Source of the DNA: Plenodomus lindquistii
Lineage: Eukaryota; Ascomycota; Dothideomycetes; Pleosporales; Leptosphaeriaceae
DNA: 64,000 bases
Direction: 5' to 3'
Assembly: GCA_025504975.1 (NCBI GenBank)
Contig: JANUWI010000016.1
Span: forward strand, 930,001 to 994,000
The notes under the pieces were generated by a model. It had not been told where the DNA came from. It saw nothing but the letters and a program-made list of their open reading frames with translations, and did no database searches. Made by a program: the position numbers and the translations under genes. Positions 1 through 11,052 of the stretch are shown in pieces. Each line of letters opens with the position of its first letter. Position 1 is the stretch's first letter.

Positions 1-1
1 T

Positions 2-337
2 ACACTCGACATACTTCAAATCCATACTCTCGGTATTTGTCCCGTCAACCCAGTACTGGGAACATACGTTGCTTGGCTGGCAAATCAAAGGGCTGCGATA
101 CGCTTGTTCGAAACGTGGCAGATCGATCTGACTGATTCATCGGGCTCTAGACGCTCGGCGATGGGAGCCTCAATCCTCAAGCAGTGTGACGACAGTTGCA
201 TTAGCATGGCTGATGATATCGCCTGTCAGAATTGGAGCTACACAGTCAGTCTAACAGAGCATTCAGTTTGCCTCGGAATCTGCCGCATGGGGGCGGCCCC
301 ACGTGATCAACAAGGATCCGGTAGAAACTACCATTAG
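2..337 (+). CDS. Unrecognised partial reading frame, open at window start
   Basis: An uninterrupted frame enters from the left edge of the window and ends in a stop at 335-337, giving about 111 residues. The composition is ordinary for a protein (Trp, Cys and charged residues spread evenly), which is the only support that it is a 3' coding exon. No domain is recognised. It lies about 250 bp left of the hAT transposon insertion at 592. It could also be a chance open frame, so confidence is low. Confidence 0.25.
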   Translation, partial: TLDILQIHTLGICPVNPVLGTYVAWLANQRAAIRLFETWQIDLTDSSGSRRSAMGASILKQCDDSCISMADDIACQNWSYTVSLTEHSVCLGICRMGAAPRDQQGSGRNYH

Positions 338-583
338 CAGACATCAGCCCGGGTTCCACTGTGAATGGCACTCGGGATAGGACAATCGCCTGACCAGTAC
401 GCCTAGGTCCATGCGATGGCATTTTGGAAGTACGCTAGCAAGATGTCAAGCCAACGTTGCCGCAGGGTACTCTCTTGGACGCAGGAACCTGGAATAGATT
501 CTTCTCACATGCAGGCTTATCCCCGAAGGTCAGGTATGCGTAGCCAATAAGCGTCGCTTACGGATAGTAATCGTGCATGAGGT
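338..583. other. Left flank of the transposon, no gene seen
   Basis: This stretch has normal base composition and holds no convincing reading frame. It is the original genomic neighbour of the sequence now at 5991 onward, because the transposon at 592-5982 separates the two copies of its target duplication. Confidence 0.5.
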
Positions 584-591
584 GTGGTAAG
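584..591. repeat. Left copy of the 8-bp target site duplication
   Basis: GTGGTAAG directly abuts the left terminal inverted repeat of the transposon and is repeated exactly at 5983-5990 beside the right one. Eight-base duplications are the hallmark of hAT-superfamily insertion. Confidence 0.93.
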
Positions 592-601
592 CAGGGTTGG
601 T
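592..601 (+). repeat. Left terminal inverted repeat of the hAT element
   Basis: CAGGGTTGGT matches the reverse complement of 5973-5982 in all ten positions. A CAGGG start is typical of hAT ends. Confidence 0.9.
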
Positions 602-820
602 AGATTGTCGTCAATTATAATAATTAACGACAAATAACGACGACACACATTTTGTTAGGCAATTGCTATAATTGCCGACAAATGACACGTTAAGCCTATT
701 ATTGTAAGCACTAGACCTTTATAGATAGTAGTGTATATATTCTTTAACGTTGTTATAATAATCTAAGTACATATAAAGCGCGTGTGTACATAATATATAT
801 AATATTTAGAATAGAATTAT

Positions 821-960
821 TATATACGCAGTCTACCTAATACTTAGAGCCTTATATACGCAGTCTACCTAGTATTTAGAGCTTTATATACGCAGTCTTA
901 GTTATAACTAGGGCTTTATATGCGTAGTCTACTAAGTATTTAGAGCCTTATATATATAAT
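821..960 (+). repeat. Left subterminal tandem repeat block
   Basis: About four copies of a unit near 32 bp with the core ACGCAGTCTACCTAATA followed by TTTAGAGC and TTATAT. The same core appears in the same direction at about 2816-2975 and inverted at about 5625-5820. Subterminal repeats of this kind are transposase binding sites in plant hAT elements such as Ac (established); that role is an inference here. Confidence 0.85.
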
Positions 961-1380
961 TATAAGTATTCTTAAAATCTACTTTTACTTTAAATTATTA
1001 CTATAGCTATAAACGCTAGCAGCGTATAGGGCACTATTATAGATCTATACAAAATATTTTTTTTAGCGTTTTTATATTCTTTAAGTAACAGACAGCCTCT
1101 AAGCCTACTACTACTACTATATCTGCCTCTACCTCTGCAACGCCTAGCTCTATAGAGCTTACAGGTTTATTATATAGTAGACTTACTAATATTACTAATA
1201 TTATTATTACTATTATTATTAATATTATAACGCGCGTAGATTTAATACTAAATATACTATTATAGCAAGTTTTAAAGCTAATTTTAAAGCTGCCCGCAAC
1301 TCTAATAACCTTTCTAATTAGAGCTCTGTTGCGTACACGCTAGACTAGTTAACGCTATTCTATAATTATTAGATAAACCT

Positions 1381-2300
1381 TACCTACGCGCGCCTTATTA
1401 AAGGCTAGTATAGAATAATCCCTACTATAGAATGTAACTACTATAATAAAAGCTACTACTATCTTGTACGTAGCGCAGAGCAATACTATAAGTAAGAGTG
1501 CTAGGTGTACTGCGTTTTTCTAGTTCTACCTAGTACACGCGTAAAGCTTAGCAGCTACTATATAGAGTATTAGGTAAGTTATATTAGGTGTTCTCTATAG
1601 TTAAAAGATAGGCCCCCTGTGCCTTTAGAATAAAAAAGGCTAGGTTGCCTAAAGTTAATAGAGAACTAGAAGGCTATAGCAAAGGCTAAAAAGAATAAAT
1701 AACGCAACGCCTGTCGCGCCGCTGCTAAAGCCGCAGGTATTACTACGCGCCTTCTAGCTCTAGAGAAAGAGAAAAGTTAGTAATAAAACAACAACAATAA
1801 CAATAACAATAATATAGTAGTAGAGAGTAATAACCCTACTACTATTCTACTCTCTAATAATGACGACGATAATAACAACAACGACGCGACAGTAGCGCTA
1901 GAGGGGGGTAATGTCCCCTCTAGCTCTAAAGATATAAAGGAGGGAGTAATACCTATAGAGGGGAGTAATAACCTCCCTATAGAGGAAAATATAGCAGAGG
2001 AGGAGAAGGAAAAAAGTTGTGTCCTTTTCTACCTCGCGTCGCCTAGGTCTGTCTCTACTAGAGCTAGAGAAAAGATACTAGTGCTAATAGATCTAGTCTA
2101 GCTATTAACACCTTGTTATTTTAATAACTGCTAACCTGCTAGCACGCTAAAGAGGCGAAAAAAGTAGCTAGCTGCCTCTTTATTACTACAGCCTTTATTA
2201 GCGCGGGCGTAGCAGTAGCATAATAGCTAGCAGGAACTCCCTCTATTAGAGTTCTACTTAGACTCTAGCTCTACTAGTAATAACCTATTTCTGTAAAAAT
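1381..2300 (+). pseudogene. Possible cargo or accessory reading-frame relic inside the hAT element
   Basis: Between the left and internal repeat blocks lies sequence with coding-like texture: a Cys/Tyr-rich stretch near 1425-1520, a basic stretch near 1630-1780, a run of CAA/AAC triplets near 1785-1815 and acidic runs near 1900-2020, all interrupted by TAG and TAA. It is not part of the transposase frame found further right. It may be a second element-encoded protein or captured host sequence. No family is recognised. Confidence 0.35.
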
Positions 2301-2815
2301 ATAATTTTATATTATATAATAAAATAACATTGCAACTCCCTAACGTGCTTTTCTACTGCGTTATCTCTACTCCCTCCCTTTCTATATATAAACTCTCCCT
2401 TTTTTATTCTCTCCCTCCTTTTTTCTTTTTACTACTACTTTAGCGTTAGTAATAGGCTAGTTACGCCTATATCTTAAACCTACTATAATACACTTATTAT
2501 AATATATGCAATACTTAGTCCTGCAGCTAACTATATATACTACGTGTATGTGTGCCTTTACTAGCGTCTTTGTAAGCTATATATAAACCCTTTTTTTTTA
2601 TCCCTCTCTCTCTTCTCTTCTCTACTCTACATAGAGTAAGGGCGCTAAAGGCTGTAATAGTAGAAGGGAGCAACATTAGCTATATAGATCTCTATAGCTA
2701 ATACTTTTTTCTATAGGCGTAGCAGAATTACACAGCACAACTAATATTAGCTAGGTAGAATAGAGAAGTAAAAAAAAGTTATTCTAGTAATTTTTTTTTA
2801 GGAAAAAAATATTTA

Positions 2816-2975
2816 CGTGCGTAGTCTACCTAATATTTAGAGCTTTATATACGTAGTTTTAGTTATTTATTAGAGCTTTATATATATAGTTTATAAAGTT
2901 TTTAGAGCTTTACATGCGTAGTCTACCTAATATTTAGAGCTTTATATGCGTAGTTCTACTAATATTTAGAGCTAT
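2816..2975 (+). repeat. Internal copy of the hAT subterminal repeat block
   Basis: About four units carrying the core GCGTAGTCTACCTAATATT and TTTAGAGCTTTA lie in the middle of the element, in the same orientation as the left-end block. They sit just upstream of the transposase relic. This could be the left end of a shorter element nested within, or a repeat cluster in the transposase promoter. Confidence 0.8.
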
Positions 2976-3163
2976 CTAATAAAATATAGTATTAGAGGTA
3001 CTAAGCTATACTAGTAGCTAAATAACACTACGTTTTTTTACGTTATATTTTTTACACACTATAACTATACTACTACGCTACTTTCTCTATGCCTATTTTT
3101 ACACTATATTATTACACTATACGTGTAAAGGATATATCTATCTATTATTACTTTACTAAAATT

Positions 3164-4857
3164 TAAAAGCTAGAGCTAAAAAAACTAATCTATATCTGTA
3201 AATACTGTCTTTTATATAGGCGCGTAAAGTATAAACTTACTTTCTATAAAAAATATATATAGACCTATAACACGTATTAACTAAGCAATTTAGATATAGC
3301 TAAAGTAAGTGTGCAAGCTGTAATATAAGCCCTTTTTATAAATAGAAAGCAGTTAGACTTTATAGCTACTAAAGCTTTTATATTCTCTAGTTTTGTATTT
3401 AATACTTTTAATAACGCCTATTACCTAGCGCTCTATATCTTTCTTAATACTCTAAATCTATTATATACAGTTCTAGGTTAACACTGTCTAGCAGCGCAGC
3501 TCTTAAATAAAGTGTATATAAATGTAAAAGCTAAAGTTACGCAGTATTTAGCAGCCTAGAAGGCTCTAAATTTTATATATAACAAGTTTACTGCGAATAA
3601 CAGCGACTAAGTATATAATTTATTAGTTAATCTAATAGCAAGTAGGAGCTATTACCTCTACTTATTATTAATAAAGAGCTTTAGTGCTAATGCAGAGAAT
3701 ATAGCTAACTTTATATAGAATAAAATAGTTACTACTACGTTTCTAGATAGCTAACTAGCGACACTACTACAGCTACTCTATATTAACTTACTAGGCACTA
3801 ACACTTACACAGTAATATAGTCTATACACTTTAAATTTATAGCTATACTAGAATTTAAGGACATTTTCTTTATACTATGTAATAGTTATAGCCTATAGCT
3901 ATTTATTAAAGACCTATTATTAATACTACACTAGGCTAGTATAATAAAACAAATTAACTGCGTTACTATATACTTTAAACGCGTAAAGTAGGCGTTAGCC
4001 CTGCTCTAGAAGTATATAGATAAAGTTAATAAGTAGTTATTATTTACGCTTATTTATATTACTTACTAGAGTTTATATTACAGCGTAGTCTAGAGCGTAC
4101 TTCGCGCTATGCAGGTATTATAAAGGTACGCTAGTCTAGTTAAAACTATACCTATATAAGCCGCGTCGCTAGAGGTTTTAAAGCTAGGTAAATAGACTAT
4201 TAACTACGTTAACTTACGCACGTTCTAGGTATAGGTTAAGTACTTAGAACAACTACTATAACTAATATACTAAGGATAGATACAAAGCAAAAGTAACTAC
4301 GCTATAGTAGGTAGTATTATTAACTAATAGCAGTCTATCTAGGCTAAGATTATAGCGTGTTATAATAATAATAGTAACCTAAGTATAGAAGTGCTAGAAG
4401 TATTTAATTAGTAGTTTAATAAGCAGATAACAGCTATTTACTAGGCTTTAAAGGCACTTAATCTAGCTAATCTACAAGGTGTCTAGTCTTTCCTCTCTAA
4501 TAAAAGGCGTAAGGTTACTACCTTCTTTAAGTAGTATATCTATCTAGACAACTAGTTACAGTTTAATAATAACTTATAGTATTTCTATAAACAAAAAAAC
4601 ATATTTAGCGCCTCTATAAACGCGTAGAAGTTTAAAAATAACCTAAAGAACTTCTAGTAGGCAGTTAGCTCTAAATGTCCTACTCTCTATAAAATAGTAA
4701 AGCGCCTTATAGCTACGCCGGCGAACTCTATGCTATCTAAGCGCTTATTTTCTACTATAAACTTTATATAAAACTACTTCTAGTCCTAGTTAAGCACTAC
4801 CTAGATAGATAAAGCAATCTATACTTTTATAAACTTAAAAACGCTTGCCTGTAATTA
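3164..4857 (+). pseudogene. hAT transposase relic
   Basis: One reading frame can be followed for about 1.7 kb with many TAG/TAA stops but no shift of frame. Near its start is a Cys-x2-Cys pair (3197-3211) in the position of a BED-type zinc finger. Near its end, 4712-4765 encodes ATPANSMLSKRLFSTINF, the hAT dimerisation motif (P-x-S-x3-ER-x-FS type, with the usual Glu replaced by Lys). Both motifs are in the same frame. hAT transposases cut and paste the element via a DDE/RNase H fold. Stops at former Gln or Trp codons fit RIP. It cannot encode an active enzyme. Confidence 0.85.
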
Positions 4858-5624
4858 GTATATTAAAGCTGCTTAAAGCTAACACTATTTTAAATTACTC
4901 CTTTAGTAATATAACACCTTTAACGCAAGTTATAATAATAGACGCTACTAGATTAAAAAACTACTACCTAAAGCAAAGGATAAAGGCGTTATAGTTAATG
5001 CAGCTAAAGATATACTTACTACCTTATTAGAGTACAATCTAGAGGATAAAGTTACAAATATTACAGCTAGTTTAAGCTAGTATAATTAGCCTATCGCGAT
5101 AGAGTTAGAGCTTAAAAAGGTAGAGTTTAGTTGTCTTTTTAATTAATCTAATAATAACTATAATATCTATACTAATAATATTGCAGATAATAACGCTTTA
5201 GATCTACAGCTCTTTTAACCTGCTTTATATAATAACAATAGCGTGTTATAGTTTAGTATCCCTCTACCTCTACCTCTACTACCGCCTAGTCTATTATAAT
5301 ATCCTCTACTTCTATTCTAGGCACCCCTACTATTATACATGTTAATATAGAAGTTATTCTAGTCTAGCTAACTATTATATACTAATTCTTAGTTTACTAT
5401 ACATTTATAGTACACCTAAGGCCTACTATATCCTATTAGGGACTCTTCCTATACACAAGACTTATAGGACTTGAATATAAATAGGTCTATAATATTATAT
5501 AAGCGGCCCTAAAGCCTATATAACTAGGGGGGTAGCGTGTCTAAGCGCTGTATATAGATTAAAATAATAAATAACGTTTGTTTAAATATAAACCTATAGT
5601 AATGCATAAATCTTGTGTTTCTTT

Positions 5625-5820
5625 ATATAAAGCTCTAAATACTTAGTAGACTGCGTATATAAAGCTCTAAATATTAGGCAGACTGCGCATGTAAAGCTTT
5701 TATTATTCTGCAGACTGCGTACACTAGGCTTTTATTATTCTGCAGACTACGTACACAAGGCTTTTATTATTCTGCAGACTACGTATACAAGGCTTTTATT
5801 ATTCTGTAGACTGCGTACAC
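5625..5820 (-). repeat. Right subterminal repeat block, inverted
   Basis: Units containing TAGACTGCGTATATAAAGCTCTAAATA and, nearer the end, four more diverged units with TTTTATTATTCTGCAGACT are the reverse complement of the left block. The units near the right end share a different variant from those at the left. Confidence 0.82.
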
Positions 5821-5972
5821 GCTATCTAAATTATAATTTTATATACGCTATTACTATATTGTCCTAGTACATCACATAACTGATCACGTGCGTGTCATTT
5901 ATGTCACCTTTATATAATTAACGACAATTGACGACGACAGACAAAGTGACGACAAAGTGACATAAATGACGG

Positions 5973-5982
5973 ACCAACCCTG
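5973..5982 (-). repeat. Right terminal inverted repeat of the hAT element
   Basis: ACCAACCCTG is the exact reverse complement of 592-601. It is followed immediately by the second target duplication copy. Confidence 0.9.
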
Positions 5983-5990
5983 GTGGTAAG
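5983..5990. repeat. Right copy of the 8-bp target site duplication
   Basis: GTGGTAAG is identical to 584-591. The perfect match shows the insertion is intact at both ends and has not been rearranged since. Confidence 0.93.
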
Positions 5991-6174
5991 CATACATACG
6001 ATTACAGAAGTAAAGGAGGCCGTAAGCGAACAAGCGAGATGTGGTACCGCAGAATCCAGATGAGCATAGTTCGAAGCTGATCAGCCAACGACGGACACCT
6101 ACAGAATTTCTCGGGCTTTGAATGTCATACCGGGGTCGCGTCCATTTCGGTACGATCCACGTTTTCGACAGGCA

Positions 6175-7846
6175 ATGGCACCCAATTACCTGGACAAGGC
6201 AGACAATTCAACTACAGTCAACAGGGTTGACCATATTGCGCACAATGCCAGCTTTGCTGTGCTATTGCCAGGAGGTGAACTGTTCAAAAAACGCCAGGAC
6301 AGCTACTGGTCTCGCACTGCTGCAGTGGGCATACAGCCAAAATGCATCCTGCAGCCCAAGTCAGCCCAAGAGGTCTCGGATGCCCTGATGACACTCGATC
6401 AACAAGCGGAGCAATTTGCCGTGCGAAGCGGCGGCCATATGCCAGGTGGTGGATCAAGCAACATAGCCGGCGGCGTGACAATCGACCTAGGCAATATGGC
6501 CTGGACGCGCTTCGATGCCGCCACGGAAACAGTTGATATCGGTCCCGGCGCCCGGTGGCTTTCTGTCTACACTGAGCTGCAACGCTACGGTCGCGTTGTG
6601 GCCGGCGGACGGGACGGTAACGTGGGCGTCGCGGGACTGCTTCTTGGTGGCGGCATCTCTTACTTCACGGCACGTCGCGGATTCGGCTGCGACAATGTGA
6701 TCGCCTATGAAGTGGTTCTAGCCAACGGAAGGATTGTTACGGCCGATGCTGAGAACCACACTGACTTGTTCCGTGCGTTGAAAGGAGGTTGTAGTAATCT
6801 TGGCATCGTCACCAATTTCAAGATGAGAACGTTTCGCTGCGGTGAAGCTTGGGGCGGCATCACATTTTACCCCAAGGAAGCAGCGCCCGAGGCTATTACG
6901 GCTCTTGTCGACTTCACAGATAATGTCGAGAGCGATCCGGAAAGCAATCTCCTGTGCTTCTTCGCTTACGCTGGTGAGTGGTCAAAGAACAATGTGCTTT
7001 AGAGAGACTTCCGCTGACTTATGACTCCTGGCAGTAAGTGCCTGCATAGTTAAACTAGACCACACAGCTCTGACCCATTATGTAGCAAGAGTTCAATGGC
7101 TCTATCATTTGCACCGTGCTGTCAAATGTAGCTGGTGAAGCCCAGGCAGTGGCGTACAAGAAGTGGTTCGCACTACCGACTATCCAAACTACATGCAAGA
7201 CCAGCTCGCTCGTAGATATGCTCACCGAATGTAGCGTAGCTCCCATGGGTTACTTGTACGTATTGAATGCATCCTTCTCTTCCCCGCCGCCTTGCCTGTA
7301 ATTCGCTAACCATTCAACATCAGCAACACCTTCTACACGGCCTGCTTCAAAAACGACGCTCGCATCGTCACCAAAGCCGTCGAACTACATGATGCTTTCA
7401 TCGCCACTCTCCAAGCGCATATCCCAGCCGGAGATTTCATCTCGCAATGTCTCTTCCAGCCGCTCCCCCTCCTCTTCGCACGCCAGTCTGCCTCTCAAGG
7501 CATCCCAAACATTATGGGCCTCAATCGACAAATCGACAACGGACTCATTCTAACCGTATCCGTCATGATCAAAAACCAAGCAGACTCGGTCTTTGCCGGC
7601 CCCAAGATCAAAGCCTGGGTGCAGACTCTGCAGGCATTTGCAGAGCAAATAGGAGGAAATCAAGCATGGGTGTATGCAAACTATGCGGATACGAGTCAAG
7701 ATCCGTTGGCGAGCTATGGACAAGAGAATGTGGCGTTTTTGAAGGAGGTGGCGCGGCGGTATGATCCTGAGGGCATCTTCCAGAGGCGGTGTCCGGGTGG
7801 GTTCAAGATCCCTGGGGTTGGGGATGGGGAAGAAACAGGTAGGTAA
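6175..7846 (+). CDS. FAD-binding (BBE-like) oxidoreductase
   Basis: Three exons: 6175-6973, 7090-7255 and 7324-7846, joined in phase with GT-AG introns of 116 and 68 bp (495 residues). The N-terminal half is a PCMH-type FAD-binding domain with SGGH near residue 86, the usual covalent flavin attachment region, and a Gly-rich GVAGLLLGGG stretch. The last exon carries the berberine-bridge domain with YANYAD and a terminal FQRRCPGGF-like motif. Such enzymes oxidise alcohols, sugars or secondary metabolites and are usually secreted. No signal peptide is visible, and the first in-frame ATG is at 6175, 192 bp from the transposon edge, so a 5' exon may be missing or unrecognised. The 3' end converges with the next gene. 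Confidence 0.85.
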
Positions 7847-8458
7847 AAGAATGTTATAGTGACCTAGTTGCAATATTTTTGTATGCTAGTAGCGTAAAGA
7901 GTAAACATGATCCGATTACTGGATCGCCTCGAATACTTTCTCCATGTGCAATCTAGTTACATGTGCTTGCTTTCGCTCGTCTGAGGTACAAACAGCGTCG
8001 TTTTTTTATGAGGATCACAGAACTTGACGTCTTTGACTGCATATCGTCTTCAATGCGTGATGATTCATAAACCATGTTGCCAGCGAGGGACTCAGGGTTA
8101 GATGGTGAGAGTTGTGCGCTTTTGCTAGAGAGGTTGCCGGGCCAACTTGGAGACATTGATCCTTGTGCTGGAGTTGAGTATATTGCGACAGAGATTGTGA
8201 TCAAGGAGATGATGCGCACATTTCTTGGGCTTATACAATAGGTTTTAGCGATGAGCGATAGTACTATATTTGAATTCTTATATAGCAAGCAAACGAACTC
8301 AACTAGGACGAGCATTCCGACTACGAAATCAGCATCTATTCAACGATCCCACCTCAATTTGAGAGTATGCTTTGAACAACTCTTGCCCATGGTCAGCGGA
8401 TCCAGAAAACTCACTGAAGTGACCATAGAACGTGACCATGAACCAGTGCCTTCCCCGC

Positions 8459-9499
8459 TCACGCCCTCCCCGCCTTCTTATCCTCCACCTCCACCGCCCT
8501 CCTCACAATCTTCCTCAAAGCAGGCATTTTCTTCCCCGCCTGCTCCCCGTCCTTCAGCACATCCTCCAGCGTCCGAATGTCCTGCTTCACCACCTTTCCT
8601 CCATGGTGAAACGCATTGAACTCCTCGAACCGCATGGGCTTCGCAATCTCCACCAACGACAAATTAATTTTCTCCGCTGCCCAGCTCTTCATCACAAATG
8701 ACAGCAGCCAACCTGTCCAGCCGGATCGCGGAAGTGTTAGGATCTCCGTCTGGGCTGTTATCATCAGATTCCAGAGTTCGGTGTTTGCGCGGAATTCAGG
8801 GAAGGGGGGCCAGTCGGCGGTGTTCCAGGTAACAAGATGCAGCATGGCGAGGGGGATGAAAGACGGTGCTATGAATGCGGGTATACTCTTGACGGTTAAT
8901 TGGCGGTTGCTGGCGTAGACGGTTCGAACACGTTCAACAAGCGCGGATTGCGTGTTGACAATCGTAAGGCCTGTTTTTGGGTCCATACATGCAAAGAACA
9001 GGTCTGCTTGCGCCGTTTTGGACTTGTCTGCAGTGGAAGGCAGACTTATAGTCGGTGTGGGCTGGTGCGCAAACATACTCATACATAGGATAAGACGGGT
9101 GGTTGGGATGCGTAGTGTGCGGGCGTAGTGCTGGTCCATGTCCAAGCCTATAGCAGAGTACACAACGAAAGCATCTTGATTCTGTGTCTCGTTCAAGAGA
9201 TCTCCAACGGCTGTAATTGTGGCGACCCCGCCTTCTGAACGCGCGGTGTTGCCGTCAAGCGTGTCGAGCACAAAGATGAATGCTTCTCCGGATATCTCGC
9301 TGGGAGACTCGACGACTCGGTAGGAGGAGAATGTGTAGAGCTCGTCGTCTTTGTAAGAGTAGAGATGTTTGGGGCCAGTGAAGGCGGCTTTACGGCCGGG
9401 ACGTACGAGATAGGTGATGTCTGCGCCAGAGGAGAGGTAGTAGCCTTGGATGAGGCCGACAGCGCCGCAGCCGACGATGAGGACTTTGGGGTTTGACAT
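8459..9499 (-). CDS. Ketopantoate reductase-like (PanE/ApbA family) NADP-dependent dehydrogenase
   Basis: A single exon of 346 residues starting at ATG 9497-9499. The N-terminus has a Rossmann fold signature, VLIVGCGAVGL (GxGxxG at residues 10-15), followed by a typical second strand ending in a basic cluster (RPGRK) that suits NADPH. The rest keeps the length and two-domain layout of PanE/ApbA proteins. True pantothenate enzymes reduce ketopantoate to pantoate; fungal genomes hold several divergent members with unknown substrates, and this one has no clear match to the canonical active-site region, so the substrate is not assigned. Confidence 0.8.
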   Translation of the reverse strand: MSNPKVLIVGCGAVGLIQGYYLSSGADITYLVRPGRKAAFTGPKHLYSYKDDELYTFSSYRVVESPSEISGEAFIFVLDTLDGNTARSEGGVATITAVGDLLNETQNQDAFVVYSAIGLDMDQHYARTLRIPTTRLILCMSMFAHQPTPTISLPSTADKSKTAQADLFFACMDPKTGLTIVNTQSALVERVRTVYASNRQLTVKSIPAFIAPSFIPLAMLHLVTWNTADWPPFPEFRANTELWNLMITAQTEILTLPRSGWTGWLLSFVMKSWAAEKINLSLVEIAKPMRFEEFNAFHHGGKVVKQDIRTLEDVLKDGEQAGKKMPALRKIVRRAVEVEDKKAGRA

Positions 9500-10165
9500 G
9501 CTTGCTTGGGATTTGGATTGATTATTGCGGTGTTGTGCATATAATGGAAGGGTTACAACTGCTTTGACGTGTTTATAAGGAAAGCTTTCCGGTGAGATTT
9601 GTGTATGGGTGGATGGCTAGGGTATGCAGCGGACGACTTAACTCGGAGAGGGATCGCGTATCTGATTGGCTGTAGTACCCTCTTTGTCTCCCTAGCTGCT
9701 TACTACAGATATCTTTGATTCTACCCATGTCCGATAAAAATTAACATTGCTTACGCTACCTCTATTGTTTTCTGTAGGGCAAACGTGAAATCTAGTTGTT
9801 CGGATTGCCGCTGTTGAGCAGCAGTTGGGACCCGCACTAACATATGGTATGCTAAAGCGGGAACTTCTAGACATAACGCCATCTGTCGTCGAACCTACAT
9901 CATCAAATCATCAAAAAGTCGCTTATTCAGGACTCGCAGCGACGAGGCAGAAGGTTGCACGAGTCATGTAGAATAGTACGTCCACAGACGCGTCGTTCCA
10001 AGGCGCGTAAACAAGTCGATGACGTAGCGTAACTTGGCTGGCAGCGAGCGACCAAAAGATCTTGGATACCCATTTACGACCAAGACGCCATTGCCAAACC
10101 ACAACGAGACACATCCCTCATCGAGACGAACTGGTTCTCTGCATACCATCTGCGATTCTTCTACA
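9500..10165. other. Divergent promoter interval
   Basis: This 666-bp stretch lies between two genes reading away from each other. It holds short open frames but none with coding character, and no repeat or RNA gene was recognised. Confidence 0.5.
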
Positions 10166-10781
10166 ATGTTTTCCACAAAGGCAATCCCACTACAAGCTCT
10201 ATCCCGCGCGCGGCGCCAGGTCACATGTCCTGCAGCGAAGAGACTGTATGCGACGGACTATGAAGAGCGCACTCAGCAAACACTGAAAACATCGTCGCGG
10301 TTGACTTGGTGAGTTGTTGAAATTCCACCACAAACTCTGATGGCGACGCAAACTATATCGCACCACCGACTACACACGCCTTCACCTTTTCACCGCGCGC
10401 ACCGTCCTGACTCCTCGTAGGCTCACCACAACCGCAGCCATCGGCGCCGCAGCCCTCTACTACACCACCTCCGGCACCACCATCTCTTCCGCCCCCACGG
10501 CCTCTTCGGATCATTCGACCGCCTCCTCCTCCACCTCTTCAGCCTCCTCAGATCCTCACAAAGCCAACGAACCAGGGCACCGCCGCGAAGCCGCCTACGC
10601 CTCTGACGTACCCAAGCCCGTGGAAGACCGCCATGGTGATAGCGTCAACAAACATAGCATCGCAGCGCACAAGAATCAGACCAAGATTCGCGAGGGCAAA
10701 TTCTCGGGCAAGGAGTTTGACAATCATGTGCAGAAGCATTCGCCCGGGGACCCTGACAGTGATTTTGAGAAGAAGCAGTAG
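10166..10781 (+). CDS. Small mitochondrial membrane protein of unknown function
   Basis: Two exons, 10166-10308 and 10421-10781, with a 112-bp GT-AG intron that restores phase inside a Trp codon; 167 residues. Residues 1-30 are rich in Arg, Ser and Ala with no acidic residue and end in RLYAT, which looks like a mitochondrial presequence. A single hydrophobic Ala/Gly/Leu/Tyr-rich segment at about 48-65 could be a membrane anchor. The remainder is hydrophilic, with a Ser/Thr-rich linker and a charged C-terminus ending in EKKQ. No named family is recognised; mitochondrial inner-membrane residence is inferred. Confidence 0.75.
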
Positions 10782-11052
10782 GATGGTTCCGAAGGGCATC
10801 AGTACAGATGGCAATGGTTTTGAAATGGATTGGACTGCAGTCGAGCGGAGTTGCAACGTCGCCGAGCGTAACCATGGTCTTTGTCAATGTTTGTACCGAT
10901 ATTGTTGTCGTGCATTCGAATCTTTGTAGTTGTATAAAAGCGAGTGACGGAAACCACTATCAACCGCAGGTGGTCGTATAAAGGGAAATGATTCGACAGC
11001 AAACACTACACATCACTCATTTAAACCAGTTTGGAATCGCAGAATCCCCTTA

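Larger units (their letters stand above)
592..5982 (+). mobile_element. Complete but inactivated hAT-superfamily DNA transposon, 5.4 kb, RIP-like decay
   Basis: The element is bounded by 10-bp perfect terminal inverted repeats, CAGGGTTGGT at 592-601 and its reverse complement at 5973-5982, and by a perfect 8-bp target duplication. The interior is extremely TA-rich and rich in TAG and TAA, unlike the flanking genes. Blocks of a roughly 32-bp subterminal repeat lie inside the left end, inside the right end in inverted orientation, and once more internally. A transposase relic occupies about 3.16-4.86 kb on the plus strand. Stops without frameshifts in that relic point to point mutation such as RIP rather than random indel decay; this is an inference, and no mutation index was computed. 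Confidence 0.93.

Noticed and set aside
6284..6481. Frames antisense or out of phase to the FAD oxidase exons
   Set aside because: They overlap exons with clear domain motifs and carry no motif of their own.
7953..8315. A 120-codon minus-strand frame beginning with hydrophobic residues
   Set aside because: It lies in the convergent space between two good genes, has no family resemblance, and its hydrophobic start alone is not enough to call a secreted protein.
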